From positions 27,594 to 91,593 of the forward strand of contig NZAZ01000114.1 of assembly GCA_002686255.1 (NCBI GenBank): a DNA stretch of 64,000 nt, written 5' to 3'. The position numbers and the translations under genes were made by a program. The notes below the pieces were generated by a model. It searched no databases, was not told the DNA's origin, and worked only from the letters and a program-made list of their open reading frames with translations. Below are positions 8,859 to 16,514 of this stretch, one piece after another (the first letter of the stretch is position 1; each line of letters starts with the position of its first letter). This DNA is from Rhodospirillaceae bacterium. GTDB taxonomy: Bacteria > Pseudomonadota > Alphaproteobacteria > Rhodospirillales > Casp-alpha2.

Positions 8859-9947
8859 TTACTCCTGAAATGCCGCCACGGCATCGACGAGGGCGCGCAT
8901 TTCGTCCTCCTGGCCGATGGTGATGCGCAGGCAATCCTCCAGCCCATAAGCCTCCATGCGCCGGACGATGATGCCGCGGTCCTTGAGGAAGGCGTCGGCG
9001 GACTCGGCGTCGCGGCCGGGCCCGGTTGGAAACCGGACCAACACGAAATTGCCGGCGCTGGGGGTCACCTCAAGGCCGAGGTCTGATAACCGCTCGCCGG
9101 TCCAGGCGCGCCAGGTCTCGTTGTGTTTGCGGGCGTTGTCGGTGAATTCCGTATCGTCCAACGCCGCCACGCCGGCCGCCATGGCCGGGGCGCTGACGTT
9201 GAAGGGGCCGCGCATGCGGTTGAGGACGCCGGCGATATCCTTAGGGCAGTAGGCCCAGCCGAGACGCAAGCCCCCCAACCCGAAGATCTTGGAAAAGGTG
9301 CGCGTCATCACCACGTTTCCGCCGCCGTCCACAAGGTCGTTGCCGGGGGAGTAGTCTTCCTCGGTGACGAATTCCGCATAGGCCGCGTCGATGACCAGGA
9401 TCACGCCGTCGTCGAGGCCGCGGCGCAACCGCCACAATTCTTCCGCCGGCAGGCACGTGCCCGTCGGGTTGTTGGGGTTGGCCAAGAACAGAAGCCGGGT
9501 GTTGTCGTTGACTTGGCCCAACAACGCGTCCACATCCGCCGTCAGGTCCTTTTCCGGGGCAAACACAGGGCTCGCCCCGGCGGCCTTGGCGGCAATCGGG
9601 TACATCAGGAACCCGTGTTCGCTGTAAAGCACCTCGTCTCCCGGTCCGGCATAGGCCTGGCACAAAAGACCGATCAGCTCGTCGGAGCCGGCGCCGCAGA
9701 CGATCCTCGCCGCGTCCAGGCCGTGCAGCGCCGCCAGCGCCTCGCGCAGCGCCCGGCAATCGCCGTCGGGATAGCGGTGCAGTTCCTCTCCCGCGTCGTT
9801 ATAGGCGGCGGCGGCCTTGGGGCTGGGCCCGAAAGCGCTTTCGTTGCTCGACAGCTTGATGACCTTGTCCCGGCCGTCGAGAGACGTTTCGCCGCCCACG
9901 TAGGGGTCGATGTCCATGATGCCGGGGCGGGGGACGGGGTTGTTCAT
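8859..9947 (-). CDS. hisC: Histidinol-phosphate/aromatic aminotransferase
   Basis: A 362-residue fold-type I PLP aminotransferase. It shows 'KLSSNESAFGPSPKA' at the start, 'NPNNPTGTCLP' and the PLP lysine region 'TRTFSKIFGLGGLRLGWAYCP'. HisC catalyses transamination of imidazole acetol phosphate in histidine synthesis; members located beside tyrA/tyrC often act on aromatic amino acid precursors instead. Its start overlaps the end of the chorismate mutase gene by 4 bases (9944-9947), indicating translational coupling, which favours a role in phenylalanine/tyrosine synthesis. Confidence 0.88.
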   Translation of the reverse strand: MNNPVPRPGIMDIDPYVGGETSLDGRDKVIKLSSNESAFGPSPKAAAAYNDAGEELHRYPDGDCRALREALAALHGLDAARIVCGAGSDELIGLLCQAYAGPGDEVLYSEHGFLMYPIAAKAAGASPVFAPEKDLTADVDALLGQVNDNTRLLFLANPNNPTGTCLPAEELWRLRRGLDDGVILVIDAAYAEFVTEEDYSPGNDLVDGGGNVVMTRTFSKIFGLGGLRLGWAYCPKDIAGVLNRMRGPFNVSAPAMAAGVAALDDTEFTDNARKHNETWRAWTGERLSDLGLEVTPSAGNFVLVRFPTGPGRDAESADAFLKDRGIIVRRMEAYGLEDCLRITIGQEDEMRALVDAVAAFQE

Positions 9948-10849
9948 GATCCCGTCTCGCGTTCGTCATCGGCATCGTCTTCCAGGGCCAGTTCGGCTTC
10001 GCCCAGAGGCGTTGCGTAGCCGCCCAGGTGGAGCAGCAGCTTTATCCGCTCGTCGAGGCCGTCGGCCAGGCTCTGAATCTGCTGTCCCTCGGGGTCGATG
10101 AACCCGTAAATCTCGACCAAATAGGTCCAGGCGGCGGGCTGGTCCGGATCGTGCCAGGTCTGATGGAAGGCGATGGAAAATCCGGCTTGGCTGAGGGCGC
10201 TTTCGATCGCCTTGAAACCGATGTCCTGTTCCGCCTCGATGGCCAGGAACGAACGGTCGCGGCCGGTTTCCTCCTGGCCGACGATGCAGACCGCCAAGGC
10301 GTCCAGTTTCGCGCCCGGGCTGTTGTCGCCGGCGATGAACGGCAACCGGGCGATGATCCTGGGCGTATCGGGGGCTTCCGAAACCAAAAGCCGCCACCAG
10401 TGTTCGCTATCGTCTGGGCGCGGCATGGGCAGGATGCCCACCGTGGCGTCTCCGTTGCACACCGCCTCGACGACGGCGCGGGATGACACATGGCGGGTCA
10501 TCGGCGTGAACGAGCCGTATTGGTCGCGGGCCAAGTCCCAGCACCCCTCTTCGTCCTCGGAAACGAAGACGGAGACGGAAAAAGGCCCCTCAAAGCGAAG
10601 CGTGGCGACGATCATCTCGCGCCACATGCGGGACAGTTCGCGTTTCGGGAAAGCGCCCGAGTGGCGGGCCATCAGGCGGTAGAGGATTTCCGCCTCCCGG
10701 GCCGGCCTGATCTTGATCTTGTCGCTTTTTTTGGCGTCGCGCACCCTTTCCACCACGCGCGTCCGCTCGATGATCAAATCATGGAGGGAATCGTCGATGG
10801 CGTCTATTTTCCGGCGCAAGGCCCGGAGTTTGTCTTCGTCGGTTGTCAT
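9944..10849 (-). CDS. Chorismate mutase fused to a degenerate prephenate-dehydratase/ACT-like region
   Basis: A 301-residue protein. Residues 1-90 are an AroQ-type chorismate mutase ('LRALRRKIDAIDDSLHDLI', 'KIRPAREAEILYRL'), converting chorismate to prephenate. The remaining ~210 residues align in layout with PheA prephenate dehydratase plus ACT domain: 'AVCNGDATVGILPMP' where dehydratases have a G-V-x-P-I-E-N-S segment, 'RDRSFLAIEAE' where they have T-R-F-L-V-I, and 'YLVEIYGFIDPEG...LLHLGGY' resembling the ACT motif. The key dehydratase residues are not present, so this half is probably regulatory or dead. Start 10849 begins the mutase domain directly; longer frames add only unrelated sequence. 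Confidence 0.75.
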   Translation of the reverse strand: MTTDEDKLRALRRKIDAIDDSLHDLIIERTRVVERVRDAKKSDKIKIRPAREAEILYRLMARHSGAFPKRELSRMWREMIVATLRFEGPFSVSVFVSEDEEGCWDLARDQYGSFTPMTRHVSSRAVVEAVCNGDATVGILPMPRPDDSEHWWRLLVSEAPDTPRIIARLPFIAGDNSPGAKLDALAVCIVGQEETGRDRSFLAIEAEQDIGFKAIESALSQAGFSIAFHQTWHDPDQPAAWTYLVEIYGFIDPEGQQIQSLADGLDERIKLLLHLGGYATPLGEAELALEDDADDERETGS

Positions 10850-10997
10850 GGCGCGTGCCTGCCAAATTCCAATGGGGTCTCCGACCCTGGCCACGAGCGC
10901 CGCCGGGCCATTAACAAAAGGCTTGGCGGGCAACAATCGAGGCCAGGAAAGGCGGGCCTAGTGATAATGGCATGACCCCGTAAAATCAAAGAAAACA

Positions 10998-11026
10998 TTG
11001 ACACTCCACAGCTTGACTCCTAGCTA
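10998..11026 (+). promoter_or_regulatory. Sigma-70-like promoter for metX
   Basis: TTGACA (10998-11003) is followed after exactly 17 bases by TAGCTA (11021-11026), a good -35/-10 pair in the 240-base gap between the divergent chorismate mutase operon and metX, leaving a leader of about 55 bases. No SAM-II riboswitch core was recognised in that leader. Confidence 0.55.
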
Positions 11027-11089
11027 TGAGACCGTTTTCAGGACCTTGGAAAACGACCCTTTGAAAACGCCTACGAGGCGGAACAGATC

Positions 11090-12283
11090 ATGACCGCGCA
11101 CAAAAGCCATCCCAACGGCCCAACGGAAACGGCAACGGCGGCCCCGTCTTTGCCGGGCCATCACGTGCGCCTGGGGGTTGAAAAGCCCCTTAAGCTCGAT
11201 TGCGGCATGGAGATCGCCGATTTTCCCGTCGCCTATCAGACCTATGGCGAACTGAACGCGGATAAATCCAACGCCATTTTCGTCTGCCACGCGTTGACCG
11301 GCGATCAATACCTGGCCGAAACCCACCCCGTCACCGGCAAGGAAGGATGGTGGGAATTAATGGTCGGGCCGGGCAAGACCATCGACACGAAGCGCTATTT
11401 CGTCATCTGCCCCAATATCCTGGGCGGCTGCATGGGCACCTTCGGACCAAAGGAAACCAACCCGGAAACGGGGAAACCCTGGGGTCTGGATTTTCCGGTC
11501 ATCACCATCGGCGATATGGTCCGGTGCCAGGTGCTGTTGCTGGACCACCTGGGCATCGACAAGCTTTTTGCCGTCACCGGCGGCTCCATGGGCGGCATGC
11601 AGGTCCTGGAATGGGCTTCCAAGCACCCCAAGCGGCTGTTCGCGGCGATCCCGATCGCCGCCGCCGCCCACCATTCGGCCCAGAACATCGCCTTTCACGA
11701 AGTCGGGCGCCAGGCCATCATGGCCGATCCAGACTGGTGCGGGGGCGATTACCTGAACCAGGGAAAAAACCCGACGAAGGGGTTGGCCGTGGCGCGCATG
11801 GCCGCCCACATCACGTATCTGTCGGACCAGTCCCTGCACCGTAAATTCGGACGCCGGTTGCAGGACCGCGACTCCTTGACCTATGGGTTCGATGCCGATT
11901 TCCAGGTCGAAAGCTACCTCCGCCACCAGGGTATTACCTTCGTTGACCGGTTCGACGCCAATTCATACCTCTATATCACCCGGGCGATGGACTACTTCGA
12001 CCTGGCGGCGAACCATAACGGCAACCTGGCCGATGCCTTCAAGAACACACCGGTGCGGTTTTGCGTGATTTCGTTTACCGGCGACTGGCTGTATCCGACG
12101 GAAGAAAACCGCCGCATCGTCCATGCCCTCAATTCGGTCGCCGCCAACGTCAGCTTCGCGGAAATCGAATCCGACAAGGGCCACGACGCCTTCCTGCTGG
12201 ACGAGCTCGAATTCCATCGGCTGTTGAAGGGGTTCCTGGATGGCGCCGGCGAAAACATGGCCAACGCCGCCGGAAGCGAGTGA
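11090..12283 (+). CDS. metX: Homoserine O-acyltransferase
   Basis: A 397-residue alpha/beta-hydrolase-fold enzyme that acylates homoserine with acetyl-CoA (or succinyl-CoA in some MetX) for methionine synthesis. Visible are '[27 protein letters not shown]', the nucleophile elbow '[15 protein letters not shown]', and the late Asp and His elements '[17 protein letters not shown]' and '[11 protein letters not shown]'. The start codon is the first ATG of the conserved frame. It overlaps metW by one base (TGATG), the standard metXW arrangement. Confidence 0.93.
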   Translation: MTAHKSHPNGPTETATAAPSLPGHHVRLGVEKPLKLDCGMEIADFPVAYQTYGELNADKSNAIFVCHALTGDQYLAETHPVTGKEGWWELMVGPGKTIDTKRYFVICPNILGGCMGTFGPKETNPETGKPWGLDFPVITIGDMVRCQVLLLDHLGIDKLFAVTGGSMGGMQVLEWASKHPKRLFAAIPIAAAAHHSAQNIAFHEVGRQAIMADPDWCGGDYLNQGKNPTKGLAVARMAAHITYLSDQSLHRKFGRRLQDRDSLTYGFDADFQVESYLRHQGITFVDRFDANSYLYITRAMDYFDLAANHNGNLADAFKNTPVRFCVISFTGDWLYPTEENRRIVHALNSVAANVSFAEIESDKGHDAFLLDELEFHRLLKGFLDGAGENMANAAGSE

Positions 12284-12906
12284 TGGTCCCGGATCGCAAG
12301 TCCATCCGCGTCGACCTGCAATTGATCGCCGACATGATCGAGCCGCATTCGCGGGTGCTCGACGTCGGTTGCGGGGACGGCACGTTGTTGGATTACCTGG
12401 TCCATTTCCGCCATGTGGATGGGCGCGGAATCGAGCTCAGCACCGAAGGGGTGAAGATCTCGATCAGCGCCGGGCTGACGGTGATCCAGGGCGACGCCGA
12501 CACCGATCTCAAGGATTACCCGGACGACGCCTTCGATTACGTGGTCTTGAGCCAGGCCCTGCAGGCCATGGTCCAGCCCAAGGTGGTGCTTTCCCACCTG
12601 TTGCGTATTTCCCGGCGCGCCATCGTGTCGTTTCCGAATTTTGCCCACTGGCGGGCGCGCCTGTCGCTGGGGATTTTGGGCCGGATGCCGGTCAGCACCA
12701 CGCTGCCTCATGAATGGTACGAAACGCCCAACATTCACCTTTGCACGATCAGGGATTTCGTCGCCCTATGCCGCGAACTGGACATCCCCATCGAGTCGCA
12801 AAAGATTCTCGACGCCAGGGGCCGCGTCCGCCACGTCAGCATCGGCCTGTTTTCGGCCAATGTGTTCGGCGAACAGGCGGTGTTCCTGCTGCGAAAGAAA
12901 GACTAA
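12283..12906 (+). CDS. metW: Methionine biosynthesis protein MetW
   Basis: A 207-residue SAM-methyltransferase-fold protein: 'HSRVLDVGCGDGTLLDYL' is motif I, then 'DDAFDYVVLSQALQAM' and 'FPNFAHWRARLSLGILGRMPVS', which is diagnostic for MetW. MetW forms a pair with MetX in homoserine acylation in proteobacteria that lack MetZ-type regulation; it is thought to act as a partner rather than as a conventional methyltransferase. ATG 12283 overlaps the metX stop codon by one base. The end overlaps the convergent methyltransferase gene by 4 bases. Confidence 0.92.
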   Translation: MVPDRKSIRVDLQLIADMIEPHSRVLDVGCGDGTLLDYLVHFRHVDGRGIELSTEGVKISISAGLTVIQGDADTDLKDYPDDAFDYVVLSQALQAMVQPKVVLSHLLRISRRAIVSFPNFAHWRARLSLGILGRMPVSTTLPHEWYETPNIHLCTIRDFVALCRELDIPIESQKILDARGRVRHVSIGLFSANVFGEQAVFLLRKKD

Positions 12907-13625
12907 ACCCGAGGCGTGCGTTCCGGCACCGGCAGGTACCGGCGGCGCTTGCGGGCCGGTACGGCCCCGGCGGCGTAGATTTGTTTCACGGCTTCGGTCA
13001 TGACGACCCCGGAAAAAGTGGTGAAGGCCCTTTGCCCGACCTTTTCCCAGGCCGGGGCGGAACTGAGGATCATACGCGAGGGCATTGGCGGCACGAACAG
13101 GGCGCGGTGGGATTCGATGGGCGTGAACAGGTTGTCCCGCAAGACCCTGGAAAGCTGCCCCGGGGTGTAGGGGAGTCCGTTTCCGAAGGGGGTGCGCTCG
13201 ACCCGGGCCCAGATGCCGCGCCGGTTGGGCACCACCACCAACAGCCGGCCGCTGCCCGAAAGCACGCGCCAGACCTCGCGCATCATGGGCCGCACCTGTT
13301 CGGCGCATTCGAGGGCATGAATCAGCAGCACCCGGTCCATGCTGAGATCGGGGAAAGGCAGTTCCAGTTCATCGACAAGGGTCGTCAGGCCCGGCTCGTC
13401 CGCCGGCCAGCGCAGCACCCCCTGGGCCGCCGGCATCGCCGCCAGGATCCGCCCGGCCTGGCCCCGGAAACCATTGAGGTAAGGGGTCGCATAGCCGAGG
13501 CCGAGGACGCTTTGGCCGGTGACGTCCGGCCACAATTCGCGCAGGCGGCGGCGGATCATCCGCCGGGCGACCTGGCCCAGGGTGGAGGCGTAAAAATCCC
13601 TTAGATCAACGGCATCGGTCCACAT
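12903..13625 (-). CDS. Class I SAM-dependent methyltransferase, unknown substrate
   Basis: A 240-residue methyltransferase-fold protein with 'WPDVTGQSVLGLGYATPYLNGFRG' as motif I region, 'LPFPDLSMDRVLLIHALEC' and 'VWRVLSGSGRLLVVVPNRRG'. The start at 13625 gives the sequence 'MWTDAVDLRDFYASTLGQVARRMI', which I recognise as the usual beginning of an alphaproteobacterial family often found near the glyoxalase II gene; longer frames to 13814 add low-complexity sequence. The C-terminus is basic. Its methyl acceptor is unknown. Confidence 0.75.
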   Translation of the reverse strand: MWTDAVDLRDFYASTLGQVARRMIRRRLRELWPDVTGQSVLGLGYATPYLNGFRGQAGRILAAMPAAQGVLRWPADEPGLTTLVDELELPFPDLSMDRVLLIHALECAEQVRPMMREVWRVLSGSGRLLVVVPNRRGIWARVERTPFGNGLPYTPGQLSRVLRDNLFTPIESHRALFVPPMPSRMILSSAPAWEKVGQRAFTTFSGVVMTEAVKQIYAAGAVPARKRRRYLPVPERTPRV

Positions 13626-13698
13626 GACGAGTGCCAGCATATAACAGATGCCCTGCGTTTGGCAGGTTTCCGGGCCCTGGCCATGAATGGGTCCCGGT

Positions 13699-13953
13699 TT
13701 AAGGGGTGAAGTCCCCGTCGCCGTCGGTGGCCGCGCGCTGAAGCTGTTCGAGCGCATGTTCCAGAAAGGCGGCGGGTAGGGGGTTCTGCCCAGGACACGC
13801 AATCTGTCGTCCAAGGAGGCAACGGCATAGAGAGTTTACGTCCAAGAGTTTCGCGAAAACGGAAATGATGTCCCTGTCGGGGCGGTGAGCCTTTAAATCA
13901 CGAAAGACCGCTTCTGTCATAAGAAACAAGTCGTTTTCGGCGATGGTGCTCAA
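13699..13953 (-). CDS. Small hypothetical protein
   Basis: An 84-residue open frame from ATG 13953, preceded by AGGAAAAAAAC-type purine-rich sequence. Its content ('MSTIAENDLFLMTEAVFRDLKAHRPDRDIISVFAKLLDVNS...') looks like a soluble helical protein rather than a shadow of another frame, and nothing competes with it on the opposite strand. I recognise no family. It lies 73 bases upstream of the methyltransferase on the same strand and may be transcribed with it. Confidence 0.5.
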   Translation of the reverse strand: MSTIAENDLFLMTEAVFRDLKAHRPDRDIISVFAKLLDVNSLCRCLLGRQIACPGQNPLPAAFLEHALEQLQRAATDGDGDFTP

Positions 13954-14057
13954 TGTTTTTTTCCTGCCTTTTGTTTATATTGTGCCGACGGCGGGCGCTG
14001 GAGGCCTAAATAAGGGTTGCCGTCCCAACCTTCAATCCCGTCTTTGTCCTTGATTGA

Positions 14058-15347
14058 TTATCCTGTTTTTTCGAACCGGTCCCACAGCCAGCGGCCGCAG
14101 TTAAGGGCCTTCGCATCTTCTCCCCGGCGCCCGATTACCTGGACGCCGATGGGCATGCCGTCGGTGCCTTTGAGCAACGGCACCGAAACCGAGGGCACGC
14201 CCAAAAGCGTCCACATGCCGTTGAAAACATGGTTGCCGGTGAAGCCAAGACCCACGGGCGCCTGTCCGGCCGCCGACGGAGTGAGCAGGGCGTCATAGTG
14301 GTCGAACAGCCGGTCCAGCGCCTGGGCCTGCGCTTCGGCCCGGCCCAGCGCCCGGATGTAATCGGCCGACGCGATGGCGTTGCCGGCATCCACCCGTTCC
14401 ATGGTTTCCTTGCGCATCTTGTCCGGCGCCTTTTCCGCCGCTTCGCCCAGGTTGGCGGCGACGTTGGCATGCATGACGGTCCTGTGGGTGGGGACGATGT
14501 CGGCGAAAACGCCCTCCAGCTCGACCTCCCGGACCCGATCGCCGAGGCCGGCGATATATTCCTCCAGGGCCTTGGCCATGTCGTCCTCGGCCTCGTTCCA
14601 GGCGGGCGTGCGGACGAAGGCAAGGCGGGGGGGATCGGCTGGTCTTTCTTCCAGCGCCGCCACCAGCTCCTGGCCCGGGGACGAACGCATGTCCCAGTCT
14701 CCGGGGTCGTGGACCATCAGCGCGTCGGCCAAAAGGGCGAGGTCTTCGACCTCGCGGCCATAGACGCCGATAGTGTCCAGCCGCCGGGCGAGCATGCTTA
14801 TGCCGCACCGGGGGATGGACCCGAACGTCGGCTTGTAGCCGAAAACGCCGCAAAAGGACGCCGGACGGATCATCGAGCCGCCGGTCTGGGTGCCGATGGA
14901 CAACGGCACCATGTTATCGGCAACCGAGGCCGCCGAACCGGAGGAAGAACCGCCGGGGGTGCGTTTCGAATCATGGGGATTGGCCGTCTTTCCCGGCGCC
15001 GTAAGCGCCCATTCCGTTGTCACCGTCTTGCCCATGATCACCGCCCCGGCCCGGCGAAGGAGCGCCGCCACCGCCGAATCTTCCAGCGGCCGGCGTCCGG
15101 CGTAATATTCGGACCCGCATTCGGTCGGCATGTCGGCGGTGTCGAAGATATCCTTAACCCCGACCGGCAGGCCGTGCAGCGGCCCCAGCGTCTCGCCGGC
15201 GTCTTTCTTGGCGTCCAGCGCCCGGGCCTGGTCAAGGGCCAGGTTTTCGTCCAAGTACGCCCAGGCGCCGACCACCTCCTCGCGCTCGGCGATGCGGTCC
15301 AGACAGGCCCGGGTCAGTTCCTCGGCCGTGAATTCGCCGGCCTCCAT
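14058..15347 (-). CDS. Amidase signature family amidohydrolase
   Basis: A ~429-residue amidase with the Lys-cisSer-Ser triad: the lysine in 'LPVGVKDIFDTADMP', the cis-serine in 'RTPGGSSSGSAASVA' and the nucleophile serine in 'IGTQTGGSMIRPASFCG'. It hydrolyses a carbon-nitrogen bond in an amide; the substrate cannot be told. The frame stays open with amidase-like sequence for ~25 codons upstream of ATG 15347 without an ATG, so a non-ATG start nearer 15420 is possible. It is divergent from the GntR regulator and shares a control region containing a perfect palindrome. Confidence 0.88.
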   Translation of the reverse strand: MEAGEFTAEELTRACLDRIAEREEVVGAWAYLDENLALDQARALDAKKDAGETLGPLHGLPVGVKDIFDTADMPTECGSEYYAGRRPLEDSAVAALLRRAGAVIMGKTVTTEWALTAPGKTANPHDSKRTPGGSSSGSAASVADNMVPLSIGTQTGGSMIRPASFCGVFGYKPTFGSIPRCGISMLARRLDTIGVYGREVEDLALLADALMVHDPGDWDMRSSPGQELVAALEERPADPPRLAFVRTPAWNEAEDDMAKALEEYIAGLGDRVREVELEGVFADIVPTHRTVMHANVAANLGEAAEKAPDKMRKETMERVDAGNAIASADYIRALGRAEAQAQALDRLFDHYDALLTPSAAGQAPVGLGFTGNHVFNGMWTLLGVPSVSVPLLKGTDGMPIGVQVIGRRGEDAKALNCGRWLWDRFEKTG

Positions 15348-15431
15348 CGCGCCCAGGGCGGCAGTGGCGCTGAGCGCCGAAAGTTGTCGTTCGGGTACGG
15401 AAATGGTCTGGGACTCCCCTCTTTGATCTCT

Positions 15432-15443
15432 ATTGTATACAAT
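15432..15443. promoter_or_regulatory. Perfect 12-bp palindrome, probable GntR/FCD operator
   Basis: ATTGTATACAAT is a perfect palindrome in the space between the divergent amidase and GntR genes. TTGTATACAA-type dyads are typical binding sites of FCD-subfamily GntR regulators. Its position, 87 bases from the GntR start and close to the amidase start, suggests that the adjacent regulator controls both genes. Confidence 0.65.
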
Positions 15444-15529
15444 CCGGCATTGAAGCCGCTAGCCTTCCCTTGTTTGGTCGAGCATCTTAGGGCAGGCGCG
15501 CCCCTGGTGAAACAACGCTGGAACCGCCG

Positions 15530-16207
15530 ATGACGACGGACACCCTTAAACAAGCGGCCCCGGAAAATCAGGGGACCTCGCTCGGCGAATTCGTGTTGGG
15601 GCGGCTTAGAGACGCCATCCGCGATCGCCGCTATCAGCCGGGACAGCGTATCCGCGAGGCCGAGGTCGCCCAGTGGTTGGGCGTCAGCCGGACGCCGGTC
15701 CGCGAAGCCTTCCGGCGGTTGCAGGCGGACGGTCTATTGGTGCTGACCCCATGGCGCGGCGCCCAGGTGGCGGAACTGGGCCGCCAACAGGTGGTGGAAC
15801 TTTACGCCATGCGCCAGGCCCTGGAAGGCACCGCCGCCGGGCTTGCCGCCGAACACGCAAGCGCGGCCGAGGTCGACCTGTTGTTTGACCTTATTGAGCA
15901 GGACCAGGCCGCCCAAGGAGAGCCGAACCGTTTGGCGGAAATCAACCGGCGTTTCCACGAAGCCGTCTACGGGGCGGCCCATAACCGGTATCTGTTGGAA
16001 GCCTTGAATGCGCTTGACGATTCGCTGGCGCTTCTCAAATCCACCACCTACGAGGTACCGGGCCGGGCCGAGGCGGCGCGCCAGGAGCATATCGGGATTG
16101 CCGAGGCCATCAGGCGGCGCGATTCGGAGACCGCCGAACAAGCCGCCAGGGCGCATATCTCGACCGCCGAAAAGGCGCGGCTGAAGCTTCTTTTCGGTGA
16201 TGATTGA
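15530..16207 (+). CDS. GntR family transcriptional regulator, FCD subfamily
   Basis: A 225-residue regulator. An N-terminal winged helix-turn-helix ('IREAEVAQWLGVSRTPVREAFRRLQADGLL') is followed by an all-helical FCD effector domain with the usual metal/effector-binding pattern ('EINRRFHEAVYGAAHNRYL', 'RQEHIGIAEAIRRRD', 'AARAHI'). Such proteins are mostly repressors released by a small carboxylic acid. It is divergent from the amidase and upstream of the aldehyde ferredoxin oxidoreductase. The effector is unknown; the amidase product or an aldehyde-derived acid would be logical. Confidence 0.9.
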   Translation: MTTDTLKQAAPENQGTSLGEFVLGRLRDAIRDRRYQPGQRIREAEVAQWLGVSRTPVREAFRRLQADGLLVLTPWRGAQVAELGRQQVVELYAMRQALEGTAAGLAAEHASAAEVDLLFDLIEQDQAAQGEPNRLAEINRRFHEAVYGAAHNRYLLEALNALDDSLALLKSTTYEVPGRAEAARQEHIGIAEAIRRRDSETAEQAARAHISTAEKARLKLLFGDD

Positions 16208-16514
16208 CGCCAGCCGCCCCCGGCCCTAGTGGATAGGATCCAACATAGGGACCCCATACGATGGCTCCCCAAGTTCATCCGGAAAGGCGCGCGATGCGTG
16301 GTGATGCTGGCCCATCACAAGCATCGGGCAACGCCTCCGGTGGGCTTGGGAAGCCGCCCCCCCCTGGGGCGCTTTGGGGTGCCGCTTTGTGGGTCCCCTA
16401 TCCCGGCTTCTTGGGGCGGCAAGTTTCGCTTGAGTTTCCGGGCCGTTGACCCCAATTTTTCTCCAAAGGCCGGGCAAAGACCGAGCCCCGCGCCGGCAAA
16501 AGGATAACCAAGAC
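16208..16514. other. Intergenic region upstream of the AOR gene
   Basis: 307 bases without a supported gene. Open frames here are low-complexity and GC-driven. I looked for a molybdenum/tungsten-cofactor (Moco) RNA, which sometimes precedes such genes, and could not recognise its conserved core. Several G/C runs (around 16362-16400) could fold, but nothing specific stands out. Confidence 0.3.

Noticed and set aside
11027..11089. SAM-II riboswitch before metX
   Set aside because: Looked for the pseudoknot core known from alphaproteobacterial met genes; only a promoter and a short leader without that core are visible.
16208..16514. Moco/Tuco RNA upstream of the AOR gene
   Set aside because: G/C-rich pairing is possible, but the conserved core of the motif could not be recognised.
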